Shown here one piece after another: positions 26,820 through 35,084 of a stretch of DNA of 64,000 nucleotides. How positions within the stretch are numbered: the stretch's first letter is position 1; each line of letters opens with the position of its first letter. The position numbers were made by a program, and so were the translations under genes. This DNA is from Nonomuraea jabiensis (GTDB lineage: Bacteria > Actinomycetota > Actinomycetes > Streptosporangiales > Streptosporangiaceae). A model generated the notes under the pieces. That model was not told the DNA's origin. It was given only the letters and a program-made list of their open reading frames with translations, and did no database searches. Location of the stretch: positions 8,320,501 to 8,384,500 of the forward strand of contig NZ_JACHMB010000001.1 of the NCBI RefSeq assembly GCF_014204795.1, read 5' to 3'.

Positions 26820-29657
26820 ATGATCGAGACCCCCAGCTACGCCGACGCCCTGAGGATCCTCGGGTGCAAGGACGCCCGGCTCGTCAAGGTGGTCGGGTTC
26901 GCCGCGGCGGCGGCGCGTACCGGCTGGGCGCTGGCCGGGGCGGGGCAGCTCGTGACGGGCCTGGCCGACATGCGCAACAGCATCGTCGGCTACGGCGAGG
27001 ACGTCGTGCGGCGCATGCCCGAGCTGAAGAGCGGCGTCGACCGGTTCACCCGCACCCAGCGGCTGGCCTCCGCACACGCGGTGATCGTCATCTCGGCCTA
27101 CTTCGAGGCGCTCGGCGAGGCGAAGCTGCCGTTCACGCTCGACCAGCTCGACCGCGGCGGCAAGATCTCGCACGGCGTGCCGACCGCCGAGCGCTTCGCC
27201 CGGCTGGTGGCGAGCCTGCTGCTGGAGCGGCTGCCCACGCCCGAGCCGCACCTGCCCTACTCCGAGACCCGCCTCGCCGTGGAACGTGCCTACCAGCGCA
27301 TGTCAGAGGCCATGGCCGGATACGTGGGCGGGCTGAGCGTCTGGGACGAGCTGACGGTCGACGACCAGCTCCTGCTGCCCCGCATGCTGGCCGAGGGCCC
27401 GCCCGCCCGCGCGCTGCGCATCTACGACGAGGACTACCGGTCGCTGGCGCTCGACAGCCACGAGTTCGGGGTGCGCAGCCTCGTCACCGAGAAGCCGCCG
27501 CCCGCCACGGCGCTGTCGCGGGTGGCCTGGCTGCTGGCCGAGCTGGCCCCGCCCCGGGTGGGCGACCGCCCGATGATCCACCGGGCCAGGATGGCCGCCA
27601 ACGCGCTCGACCAGCCCCTCCTGCACGCCGGCAAGCTGCCCGAGGACGTCTGGCTCCCGCTGCTCGGCGAGGGCTACCTCAGCCCCCGCTTCCGGGTCGC
27701 CGAGCTGACCCAGGACGCCACGCCCGCGCAGCTGGACTGGTGGGCGGACCGGCGGCCGGTGCCCGACCCCGAGGCGTTCCTGGTGGGCCACCTGACCTCG
27801 CTGCGCGCCACCCAGGCGCCCCTGCTCGTGCTGGGCGAGCCCGGCTCGGGCAAGACCAAGCTCACCGAGGTGCTCGCCGCGCGGCTGGCCAGGTCGGAGT
27901 TCCTGCCGATCCGGGTCGAGCTGGCCGGGGTGTCCGCGCGGGCGAGCATCACCGAGCAGGTCGAACAGGCCCTCGGCACGGTGCTGGGGGAGGAGGTGGA
28001 CTACGCCCGGCTGGTGACGGCCGCCGACGGGGCGATGCCGGTGATCCTCCTCGACGGGTTCGACGAGCTGGTCCAGGGTGGGGCCGACCGCCACGACTAC
28101 CTCGAACGGGTGCGGGAGTTCCAGGCCGGGGAGGCGGAGCTGGGCCGCCCGGTGGCGGTGATCGTGACCAGCCGCACGGTGGTGGCCGACCGGATCAGGT
28201 TCCCCAAGGGACTGCTCGGGCTGCAGCTCCAGCCGTTCGACGACGACCAGGTGCGGCAGTGGCTGAACATCTGGGACCAGCGCAACCGCGGCCTGCTCGC
28301 CCGCCGCGACCTGAAGCCCCTGCCCGCCGAGGCGGCGCTCGTCCACGGCGAGATGGCCAGGCAGCCGCTGCTCCTGCTGCTGCTGGCCCTCTACGACGCG
28401 GGCAGCAACGCCCTCCAGCGCGACCACGGGCCGCTCGGGCGCGCCCGCCTGTACGAGGTGCTGCTGCGCGACTACACCGAACGCGAGACCGGCGGCGTGC
28501 GCCGGGTGGCCATCGACCAGGAGCTGGTCCTGCTCGGCGCGGTGGCCCTGTCCATGCTGGCGCGCGGCCGCCAGGTCATCACCGACGAGGCGCTCAACCG
28601 CGACCTGCCCGCCCTCTGCCAGGGCGGCGAGGACGACCTCGACGATGACGAGGCCCGCGTCGACTGGGCGCGCAAGGCCACCGAGCGCTTCTTCTTCGTG
28701 CGCAGGAACGGCCACGCCTTCCTGCACGCCACGTTCGGCGAGTTCCTGGTGGCCTGGCTGACCATGTACGCGCTGCGCGACCTCGACCGGCGCCGCCGCC
28801 TGGCCGGCGACGAGCCGCTCGCGCTGGTGCAGGCCGTGGACGACGACCTGCTGTACGCGGTCACGTCACACTCGTGCCTGGCCGAGCGCGGGCCGACCGT
28901 CGGGTTCGTCCTGGAGCTGCTGGACGAGGTGCCCTCCGCCGTCCGCGAGCGCTGCGTGGAGCTGCTGGCCGGGCTGCTGCGCCGGTCGCTGCACGAGCGG
29001 CCCCGCCGCCACTTCACCGGATTCCGGCCGGTACGCCACACGATGACCCGCCGCCTGGCCGCCTACTCGGCCAACCTCACCCTGCTCATCGTCTGCGCGT
29101 CCGAGCAGCCGGTCCGCGTGTCGTCGATCCTGCGCGGGCCCGACCACCTGGAGCAGTGGTCCTCGCTCAGCCACCTGTGGAAGGGGCAGCTCGGGCACGA
29201 GGGCTGGACCGGGCTGGTGAACGCCCTGTCGGCGCACCGCGTGATCGAGGACGGCCAGGAGGACGTCGTGCTCGGCGGCACCGGGACCGGCCCCGGGACC
29301 GGCACTGAGACCGGCGGCATGGGCGACGTCGTCGTCGCGGTCGCCACCGGCCACTCGGCCCGGCACCGGCGCCTGCTGGACCTGCTGGTCGCGGCGCTGG
29401 GGGAGGGCCGCTTCCTGCCGTACCGGGACCGCCTGGCCATCCTGGAGGAGCTGGTGCGGACCGTGGCCGTCCGGTCGCCGGCCATGCACCGGGCCCTGGG
29501 CGCGATGTGGACCGAGGACGGCGCCGACCACGCGCTGCTGAGGCCGCTGCTGCGCGCCATGCTCGCCGACCCGGCCGACCGGGTGGGCACCTGGGAGCAG
29601 CTCGTCAAGGCGGGCGTCCCGGAGACGGCGCTCTGGGAGATCCAGGGCCTGGACTGA
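26820..29657 (+). CDS. NACHT-type STAND NTPase with N-terminal helical domain
   Basis: A 945-residue protein. The N-terminal ~310 residues are helical and free of known enzyme motifs (SAHAVIVISAYFEALGEAKLPF is a landmark), resembling the helical N-terminal domains of bacterial NACHT proteins. The NACHT module has Walker A LGEPGSGKTKL (G339), Walker B ILLDGFDEL (D412) and VTSRTV. A winged-helix/helical region with FLHATFGEFLVAW follows, then a ~250-residue C-terminal region likely to act as sensor, with a Gly/Thr linker near residue 820. Such NLR-like proteins often act in anti-phage immunity or signalling. GGGAGAAGG sets the ATG at 26820, ruling out 26787. It ends exactly where the convergent histidine kinase gene ends. 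Confidence 0.85.
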   Translation: MIETPSYADALRILGCKDARLVKVVGFAAAAARTGWALAGAGQLVTGLADMRNSIVGYGEDVVRRMPELKSGVDRFTRTQRLASAHAVIVISAYFEALGEAKLPFTLDQLDRGGKISHGVPTAERFARLVASLLLERLPTPEPHLPYSETRLAVERAYQRMSEAMAGYVGGLSVWDELTVDDQLLLPRMLAEGPPARALRIYDEDYRSLALDSHEFGVRSLVTEKPPPATALSRVAWLLAELAPPRVGDRPMIHRARMAANALDQPLLHAGKLPEDVWLPLLGEGYLSPRFRVAELTQDATPAQLDWWADRRPVPDPEAFLVGHLTSLRATQAPLLVLGEPGSGKTKLTEVLAARLARSEFLPIRVELAGVSARASITEQVEQALGTVLGEEVDYARLVTAADGAMPVILLDGFDELVQGGADRHDYLERVREFQAGEAELGRPVAVIVTSRTVVADRIRFPKGLLGLQLQPFDDDQVRQWLNIWDQRNRGLLARRDLKPLPAEAALVHGEMARQPLLLLLLALYDAGSNALQRDHGPLGRARLYEVLLRDYTERETGGVRRVAIDQELVLLGAVALSMLARGRQVITDEALNRDLPALCQGGEDDLDDDEARVDWARKATERFFFVRRNGHAFLHATFGEFLVAWLTMYALRDLDRRRRLAGDEPLALVQAVDDDLLYAVTSHSCLAERGPTVGFVLELLDEVPSAVRERCVELLAGLLRRSLHERPRRHFTGFRPVRHTMTRRLAAYSANLTLLIVCASEQPVRVSSILRGPDHLEQWSSLSHLWKGQLGHEGWTGLVNALSAHRVIEDGQEDVVLGGTGTGPGTGTETGGMGDVVVAVATGHSARHRRLLDLLVAALGEGRFLPYRDRLAILEELVRTVAVRSPAMHRALGAMWTEDGADHALLRPLLRAMLADPADRVGTWEQLVKAGVPETALWEIQGLD

Positions 29658-30824
29658 TCAGGACGTCCCGGCGGCGACGGGCAGCTCCACGCTGATGGTC
29701 AGGCCGCCTTCGTCCCTGGGCGTGGCCGTGACCGTGCCGTCGTGCGCCTCGGTGATCACCCGGACGATCGACAGCCCCAGCCCGCTGCCCCGGTCCGAGC
29801 GCAGCCGGTCGCCGTGCAGCCGCCGGAACGGCTCGAAGATCGTCTCGATCTCGTACGACGGCACCTGCAGCCCCGAGTTGGCCACGACCAGCTCCACCCG
29901 ATCGGCCCGCCGCCGCGTGGTCACCCACACCTCGCCCTTGGCGTGGTTGTGCCGGATGGCGTTCTCCACGAGGTTCTGCACCAGCCGCTCCACCAGCACC
30001 GCCTCGCCGGCCGTCGGCGCGGGGTCGAGCAGCCGGTGCATGGTCACCTCACGCTCGGCCGCCTCGGCCGCCGCCTGGTCGAGCACGTGCTCGGCCACGT
30101 CCGCCAGGTCGAACGGCCGCCGGTCCAGCACCGCCTGCTCGCCCTCGGTCAGCGCCAGCAGGCCGTCGATCAGGCGTTCGTGGCGGGCGTTGACCAGCAG
30201 CAGCGACTCGCCGAGCCGCTTGACGTCCTCGGTCGCGTCCGGCCGCCGCACGGCCACGTCCACGAGCGTCCTGTTGATCGTGAGCGGGGTGCGCAGCTCG
30301 TGCGAGGCGTTCGCGACGAACCTGCGCTGGCCGTCGAACGAGCGCGCCAGCCGGCCGAGCATGGTGTCGTAGACGTCGGTCAGCTCCTTGATCTCGTCCT
30401 GGGGGCCGTCGTAGCCGATCCGCTCGCTCAGATTGTGACTCTGGGCGACCCGGCGGGCGGTGTCGGTGACGTTCCTGAGCGGGCGCAGCACCATGCCCGC
30501 CGCCCGCCAGCCGATCCCGAACGCCACGCCGGTGCCGGCGAGCACCGCGAGCCCGCCGGCGGTGCGCATGTTGGCCAGGACGCTGTCCTGGTAGGTGAGG
30601 TGCGTCTTGAGCGCGAACCCCCTGGCTATCTCGTACCCGTCCTGGTAGCGCGCGGAGTAGAGGCTGTAGCCGTCCCGCTCCACCCGGATCTCGTCGGGGG
30701 TGAACACGGAGGCCCGGTACTGCAGGCTCGTCTGGACGACGAAGTAGACGGCGGCCAGGCCGAGGGCGGCGACCACGAAGAACACGCCCCCGCTGACCAG
30801 GGCGAAACGCAGGCGCATGCTCAT
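29658..30824 (-). CDS. sensor histidine kinase (two-component system)
   Basis: A 388-residue membrane kinase. Two transmembrane segments (about 8-31 and 88-106) flank a short extracytoplasmic sensor loop; a HAMP linker (PLRNVTDTARRVAQ) follows; the phospho-acceptor is His175 in NASHELRTPL. The N box (LVQNLVENAIRHNH) and the G2 box (DRGSGLGLSIV) are intact. The ATG overlaps the regulator stop codon as ATGA (30821-30824). The signal is unknown. Confidence 0.95.
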   Translation of the reverse strand: MSMRLRFALVSGGVFFVVAALGLAAVYFVVQTSLQYRASVFTPDEIRVERDGYSLYSARYQDGYEIARGFALKTHLTYQDSVLANMRTAGGLAVLAGTGVAFGIGWRAAGMVLRPLRNVTDTARRVAQSHNLSERIGYDGPQDEIKELTDVYDTMLGRLARSFDGQRRFVANASHELRTPLTINRTLVDVAVRRPDATEDVKRLGESLLLVNARHERLIDGLLALTEGEQAVLDRRPFDLADVAEHVLDQAAAEAAEREVTMHRLLDPAPTAGEAVLVERLVQNLVENAIRHNHAKGEVWVTTRRRADRVELVVANSGLQVPSYEIETIFEPFRRLHGDRLRSDRGSGLGLSIVRVITEAHDGTVTATPRDEGGLTISVELPVAAGTS

Positions 30825-31477
30825 GGGATGCGGTACCCCGATCCCGGCACGGTCTCGATGACCTGCGGCTCGCCGAGCTTCTTGCGCAGCTTCATCATCG
30901 TGGTGCGGACCGTGTTCGTGAACGGGTCGATGTGCTCGTCCCACACCTTCTCCAGCAACGTCTCCGCCGAGACCACCGCTCCCTGGGCCCGCAGCAGCTC
31001 GGCCAGCACGCCGAACTCCTTGCGGGCCAGCGGCACGTACCGGCCCTCCCTGAACACCTGCCGGTGCGCCCAGTCCAGGCGCACCCCGGCGCGCTCCAGC
31101 ATGGGCGGGTCGGCCCGCCTGGCCCGCCGCCCGAGCGCGTGCACCCGGGCCACCAGCTCCTCGAACGCGAACGGCTTGGGCAGGTAGTCGTCGGCCCCCA
31201 GCGACAACCCCGCCACCCGGGAGCGCACGTCGCTCGCGGCGGTCAGCATGAGCACCCGCACCAGCCAGCCCCGCTCGACCACGGCCCTGCACACCTCGTC
31301 GCCGTGCACCTGCGGCAGGTCACGGTCGAGGATCAGCACGTCGTAGTCGTGCACGCCGAGCCGTTCGAGCGCCGCGTCCCCGTCGTAGGCGACGTCGACG
31401 GCCAGCGCCTCCCCGCGTAACCCCTCGGCGATCGAGTCGGCGAGCATCCGCTCATCCTCAGCGACCAAAACGCGCAC
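30821..31477 (-). CDS. OmpR/PhoB-family response regulator
   Basis: A 218-residue regulator. The receiver has acidic residues in VAEDE, phospho-acceptor Asp51 in LILDRDLP, Thr in MLTAAS and the lysine in LPKPF. The C-terminal winged helix ends with NTVRTTMMKLRKKLG and ETVPGSGYRI. GTG 31477 starts the domain directly. A rare TTA codon lies at 31418-31420. Paired with the downstream kinase. Direct repeats in the divergent upstream region (31523-31540) are candidate binding sites, so it may control both itself and the membrane protein gene opposite. Confidence 0.95.
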   Translation of the reverse strand: MRVLVAEDERMLADSIAEGLRGEALAVDVAYDGDAALERLGVHDYDVLILDRDLPQVHGDEVCRAVVERGWLVRVLMLTAASDVRSRVAGLSLGADDYLPKPFAFEELVARVHALGRRARRADPPMLERAGVRLDWAHRQVFREGRYVPLARKEFGVLAELLRAQGAVVSAETLLEKVWDEHIDPFTNTVRTTMMKLRKKLGEPQVIETVPGSGYRIP

Positions 31478-31522
31478 CCTGCCCCCAAAAAGATGTAAAT
31501 GCCCGCCAGTCTGCTCTGGCCG

Positions 31523-31540
31523 GCATAACGCGCGCATAAC
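31523..31540. promoter_or_regulatory. direct repeat, candidate response-regulator site
   Basis: GCATAAC at 31523-31529 and again at 31534-31540, with an 11-bp (one helical turn) period, in the 150-bp region between the response regulator and the divergent membrane protein gene. OmpR-family dimers commonly bind such phased direct repeats. Confidence 0.45.
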
Positions 31541-31629
31541 CAGATTCGGTGACGTTCAGGTTATAGGTGGCGCACTGGACTGGCCCCCTTGAAGCCGGGA
31601 TCCGCCCGGCTGTCTCGGGGGAGAACATC

Positions 31630-33057
31630 ATGGCGCCCACGCTCGCGGGGCCACGTGACCACGGGCTGTTCGGGTGCGTGCTCGCCCTCGCCGCCGCGCT
31701 GCGCGTGCTGGTCATGCTGGGGTACGACACGGCGCGGCTCTACTGGTACGACTCGTTCACCTACCTCAACACGGCCGTGCACCTGCGGCCGCAGGGCGCG
31801 TTCCACCCGGCGGGCTACTCGTGGTTCCTGTGGGCGCTGCGGCCCTTCCGGAGCGTGGAGCTCGTCGCCGGGGTGCAGCACGCCATGGGGCTGGCCGTCG
31901 GGGTGATGATCTACCTGCTGCTGCGCCGCCGGTCGCTGCCCGCCTGGGGAGCGGCGCTGGCGGCGGCGCCGGTGCTGTTCGACCCGGCGTTCGTGCGCCT
32001 GGAGCACGCCGTGCTGTCGGACACGCAGGTGATCTTCCTCCTCGTGGCCGCGCTGCTGGTGCTCATGTGGCGCGGGGAGGTGTCCACGCGGGCGGCGGCG
32101 GTGGCGGGCGCGCTCCTCGCGCTGGCCGGTCTGACCCGTACCGCCACCGTGCCGCTGCTCGGCCTGGCCGCCCTCTACCTCCTGCTGCGGCGGACCGCGT
32201 GGCAGGCACGGTGGCGCGCGACCCTCGCCCTGGTGGCGGCGGGGGCGCTGCCGCTGGCCGCCTATGCCGGCTGGTACGCCCAGCACCACGGCAGGTTCGC
32301 GCTGAGCGGCTCGGACGGCGTCGCCCTGTGGGCCCGCACCATGACCTTCGCCGACTGCTCGGTCATCAAGCCGCCCGCGGACCAGGCCGCGCTCTGCCCG
32401 AACGGCACCGTCCTGGACGCCGCCTCCGAGTACGTCTGGGACCCGCGGGCCTCGCTCAACCGCCTGCCCGGCGACCGGTTCACCCACAACGACCTGGCCA
32501 GGGCGTTCGCGCTCAGGGCCATCGCCGCGCAGCCCCTGGACTACCTGCGCGAGGTCGTCCGGGACACCTCCCTCGCCTTCACCTGGGAGCCCGTCGCCCA
32601 CCCGAAGCGCATGAGCCCCACCACGGCCTTCCAGCGGGGCTCCTGGCCGCTCCCGTCCGGCCAGCCCCTCGTGGAGCAGGTCAGGAAGGAGTACGACCCC
32701 GACATCCGGGGCATGCGGTCCGTCGAGCCGTTCGCCTCGATCCTGGCCGCCTACCCGTACCCGTGGTTCCTGCACGGCACGCTGTTCGGCGTCCTGCTGC
32801 TGGCCGGCGGGGCCGGCGTGGTGCTGCGCCCGCGCCCGGCGCTGCTGCCGTGGTCGTTCGCGGTGTTCCTGCTCGTGGCGCCGGTGGCCGCGCTCGACTT
32901 CGACCACCGCTACGTGCTGCCCGCCATCCCGGTCGCCTGCGTGGCCGCCGCCCTGGCCGTGCGGCGGCCGGCGCCGCGACGGGGGAGTGGTTACCCCCGT
33001 GGCTACGATCATGTCGCGCGCACGGAAGCATCGGTGAACGGCTCCCGCGCGTCCTGA
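31630..33057 (+). CDS. polytopic membrane protein, glycosyltransferase-39/ArnT-like
   Basis: A 475-residue protein with about ten hydrophobic segments. After the first segment comes YWYDSFTYLNTAVHLRP, with the acidic motif and aromatic loop of GT-C transferases that use polyprenyl-phosphate sugars; FHPAGYSWFLWAL follows. A long periplasmic loop lies between about residues 220 and 360, as in ArnT-like proteins. The C-terminus is soluble and basic. GGGGGAG precedes the ATG at 31630. It probably glycosylates a cell-envelope lipid or protein; donor and acceptor are unknown. Possibly controlled by the divergent two-component system. Confidence 0.78.
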   Translation: MAPTLAGPRDHGLFGCVLALAAALRVLVMLGYDTARLYWYDSFTYLNTAVHLRPQGAFHPAGYSWFLWALRPFRSVELVAGVQHAMGLAVGVMIYLLLRRRSLPAWGAALAAAPVLFDPAFVRLEHAVLSDTQVIFLLVAALLVLMWRGEVSTRAAAVAGALLALAGLTRTATVPLLGLAALYLLLRRTAWQARWRATLALVAAGALPLAAYAGWYAQHHGRFALSGSDGVALWARTMTFADCSVIKPPADQAALCPNGTVLDAASEYVWDPRASLNRLPGDRFTHNDLARAFALRAIAAQPLDYLREVVRDTSLAFTWEPVAHPKRMSPTTAFQRGSWPLPSGQPLVEQVRKEYDPDIRGMRSVEPFASILAAYPYPWFLHGTLFGVLLLAGGAGVVLRPRPALLPWSFAVFLLVAPVAALDFDHRYVLPAIPVACVAAALAVRRPAPRRGSGYPRGYDHVARTEASVNGSRAS

Positions 33058-33162
33058 AGGGGCGCGGCGGCCGCCGCGGTGCTGGTCGAGGCCGCCCTGA
33101 CGGGCCCGGCCGGCCATGGAAGCGCTCCCGGATCGCCCCACCGATCTGCCCGGCTGACCTAT

Positions 33163-33198
33163 TTGAGGCTGACACTCCATCGGAATGTTACGTAATAT
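33163..33198 (+). promoter_or_regulatory. promoter of the triplicated membrane/coiled-coil locus
   Basis: CTGACA (33169-33174) and TAATAT (33193-33198) are separated by 18 bp and form a good -35/-10 pair about 30 bp before the first paralog. The -35 lies within AGGCTGACACTC (33166-33177), which recurs at 34125-34136 upstream of the second paralog. Confidence 0.5.
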
Positions 33199-33228
33199 CC
33201 GTACATCACGAGCGTTGGGGGCGCCAGG

Positions 33229-34131
33229 GTGCCAGGACAGAGCGTGGGTGTGGTCATCGATCCCGGAGTGCCTCCGGAAGTAGCCGGACTGCTGCGTGCC
33301 AACGCCCCGCTGCTGTCCAGGATCAGGGCCGGGTGGGTGCCGCCCGCCGAGCCGCCTCCGTCCAACCGCAAGAGCCCCTCCAGCGCCATGCTCCTGGCCG
33401 CCACCCCCTTCGTGGTCGCGCTCATGGGCCTCCTGCTGGCCTCGCGGTTCGCGCCGGCCGGGTTCGTGCTGCTCGGCACGTACGTCTTCATCGTCCTCGT
33501 CAAGATCGCCTCCATGAGCGAGGTGCCCGAGGACGACCGGCCGCAGGAGCGCGGCGTGTACGAGCAGGCCCGCTGGTACGACGGCCGCTACCTGCTGCCC
33601 GAGGACTTCGACCAGGAGGCCAGGGCCGTCCTGACCCGGGCGCAGAAGGCCATCGGGTCCGTGCTGCGCTCCCACGTCAACGCCGAAGGACTGCTCGACG
33701 ACGCCCGCAACGCCGTGATGCTGCCCGCCCAGGAGTGGGAGATCGCCCGCCTGCTCGCCAAGCTGTCGGCGCTGCGCCTGGAACACCGGGAGCTGCTGGC
33801 CAGGGGCATCGCGCCCGAGGTGGCCGCGGTCATCGAGCCGCTCGAACGGGCCCTGGTCAACAGCGAGGCCGCCGTCGTCGCCCGCGTGGAGGCGCTGGAA
33901 CGTTACGCCGGCCACGTGGCCGAGGCCGAGCGCGCCTACCACGCCCGCGGCCAGATCGAGGAGCTGCGCGCCCGGCTGCCGCGCTACGAGGAACTGCTGG
34001 CGGAGTCCGGCGCGGACAAGCTCGCCGTGCCCGAGATCGAGCGCCTGGCCGAGGACGCCGACGTGCTCGAACGCACCTTACGGCGCAGCGTCCGGTCCGC
34101 CCACGAGGCGTTCCGCTATCTCGAAGGCTGA
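33229..34131 (+). CDS. membrane-anchored coiled-coil protein, paralog 1 of 3
   Basis: A 300-residue protein I cannot name. Order: a short N-terminal segment (VVIDPGVPPEVAGLL), a basic stretch, two transmembrane helices (~52-95), a YEQARWYDGRYLLPEDF motif, then a long helical domain with the block NAEGLLDDARNAVMLPAQ and EWEIARLLAKLSALR, conserved almost without change in all three paralogs, and a coiled-coil C-terminus ending SAHEAFRYLEG. Topology suggests most of the protein is cytosolic. GTG start with GGGGG 8 nt upstream. It has a TTA codon at 34078-34080. First of three tandem copies. Confidence 0.75.
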   Translation: MPGQSVGVVIDPGVPPEVAGLLRANAPLLSRIRAGWVPPAEPPPSNRKSPSSAMLLAATPFVVALMGLLLASRFAPAGFVLLGTYVFIVLVKIASMSEVPEDDRPQERGVYEQARWYDGRYLLPEDFDQEARAVLTRAQKAIGSVLRSHVNAEGLLDDARNAVMLPAQEWEIARLLAKLSALRLEHRELLARGIAPEVAAVIEPLERALVNSEAAVVARVEALERYAGHVAEAERAYHARGQIEELRARLPRYEELLAESGADKLAVPEIERLAEDADVLERTLRRSVRSAHEAFRYLEG

Positions 34132-34141
34132 CACTCGGACA

Positions 34142-34147
34142 TAGGAT
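34142..34147 (+). promoter_or_regulatory. -10 box for a leaderless start of paralog 2
   Basis: TAGGAT ends seven nucleotides before GTG 34155, and no Shine-Dalgarno is present. This fits a TANNNT leaderless promoter. The same TAGGATC occurs before paralog 3. Confidence 0.45.
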
Positions 34148-34154
34148 CAAAAAC

Positions 34155-35063
34155 GTGCCCGGACGTCATGCGAAGGTGATAGTCGATCCGGCGGTGGCCG
34201 ACGACGTCGCGGCCCTCTTACGTGACAACCGCAAGCTCCTCCTGCGCATCCACTCCGGCTGGGTGCCCGCGCACAAGCGCCACCGCCCGCTGGTCGGCGT
34301 CGTGACCAGGCTGGCGGCCACCGGGACCGCCGCCGTCGCGGCCGTCTACGGCCTGGCCCTCTTCGTCGCCGGGCGCTACACCCCCTTCGCCGTGATCATG
34401 ACCGGCGCCGCCCTGCTCGTCGTCAGCGTCCTGCTCAGGCCCAGGCCCGACGCCGAGGTGGAACGCGCGCACGCGCTGGAGCTGGCCGTCTACGACAGCG
34501 CCCGCAGGCACGAGGGCCGTTACGTCGTGCGCGAACACCTCGACGAACCCGCCAAAGCCCTCATGATCCGCGCCCAGACCGCCATCGACCAGGTCATGGG
34601 CTCCAGCGTCAACGCCGAGGGCCTCCTGGACGACGTGCGCAACGCCGTGATGCTGCCCGCCCAGGAGTGGGAGATCGCCCGGCTGCTGGCCAAGCTGTCG
34701 GAGCTGCGGGCCGAGCACGAGGACGTCGTCTCCGAAGGACTCACCCCCGAGGTGGCCGCCGTCGCCGAACCCCTCGCCCAGGCCCTCGACAGCAGCCAGC
34801 AGGCCGTGATCGCCCGCGTCGAGGCGCTGGAACGTTACGCCGGCCACGTCGCCGACGCCGAGCGCGCCTACCGGGCCCGGCACCAGATCGAACGCCTCAG
34901 CGCCAAGCTGCCCCGCTACGAGGAGCTCCTGGCCGAATCGGGCGCCGACGGGTCGTCCGTGCCGGAGCTGAGCCGGTTGTCCGACGACGCCGACCGCCTC
35001 GAACAGGCGCTGCGCGACAGCGTCAGCTCCGCGCACGAAGCTTTTCGCCACCTGAGGGGGTGA
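34155..35063 (+). CDS. membrane-anchored coiled-coil protein, paralog 2 of 3
   Basis: A 302-residue paralog of its neighbours: VIVDPAVADDVAALL, two transmembrane helices (~50-95), HEGRYVVREHLDE, the invariant NAEGLLDDVRNAVMLPAQ and EWEIARLLAKLSELR, and the shared ending SAHEAFRHLRG. The region linking the transmembrane hairpin to the motif is more charged than in paralog 1. A TTA codon lies at 34218-34220. It begins 23 bp after paralog 1 and carries its own -10 box, so it can be transcribed alone as well as with paralog 1. Confidence 0.75.
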   Translation: MPGRHAKVIVDPAVADDVAALLRDNRKLLLRIHSGWVPAHKRHRPLVGVVTRLAATGTAAVAAVYGLALFVAGRYTPFAVIMTGAALLVVSVLLRPRPDAEVERAHALELAVYDSARRHEGRYVVREHLDEPAKALMIRAQTAIDQVMGSSVNAEGLLDDVRNAVMLPAQEWEIARLLAKLSELRAEHEDVVSEGLTPEVAAVAEPLAQALDSSQQAVIARVEALERYAGHVADAERAYRARHQIERLSAKLPRYEELLAESGADGSSVPELSRLSDDADRLEQALRDSVSSAHEAFRHLRG

Positions 35064-35070
35064 TTTCGCT

Positions 35071-35076
35071 TAGGAT
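35071..35076 (+). promoter_or_regulatory. -10 box for a leaderless start of paralog 3
   Basis: TAGGAT ends eight nucleotides before GTG 35085, with no ribosome-binding site between; identical box and near-identical spacing to paralog 2. Confidence 0.45.
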
Positions 35077-35084
35077 CCGATTTC

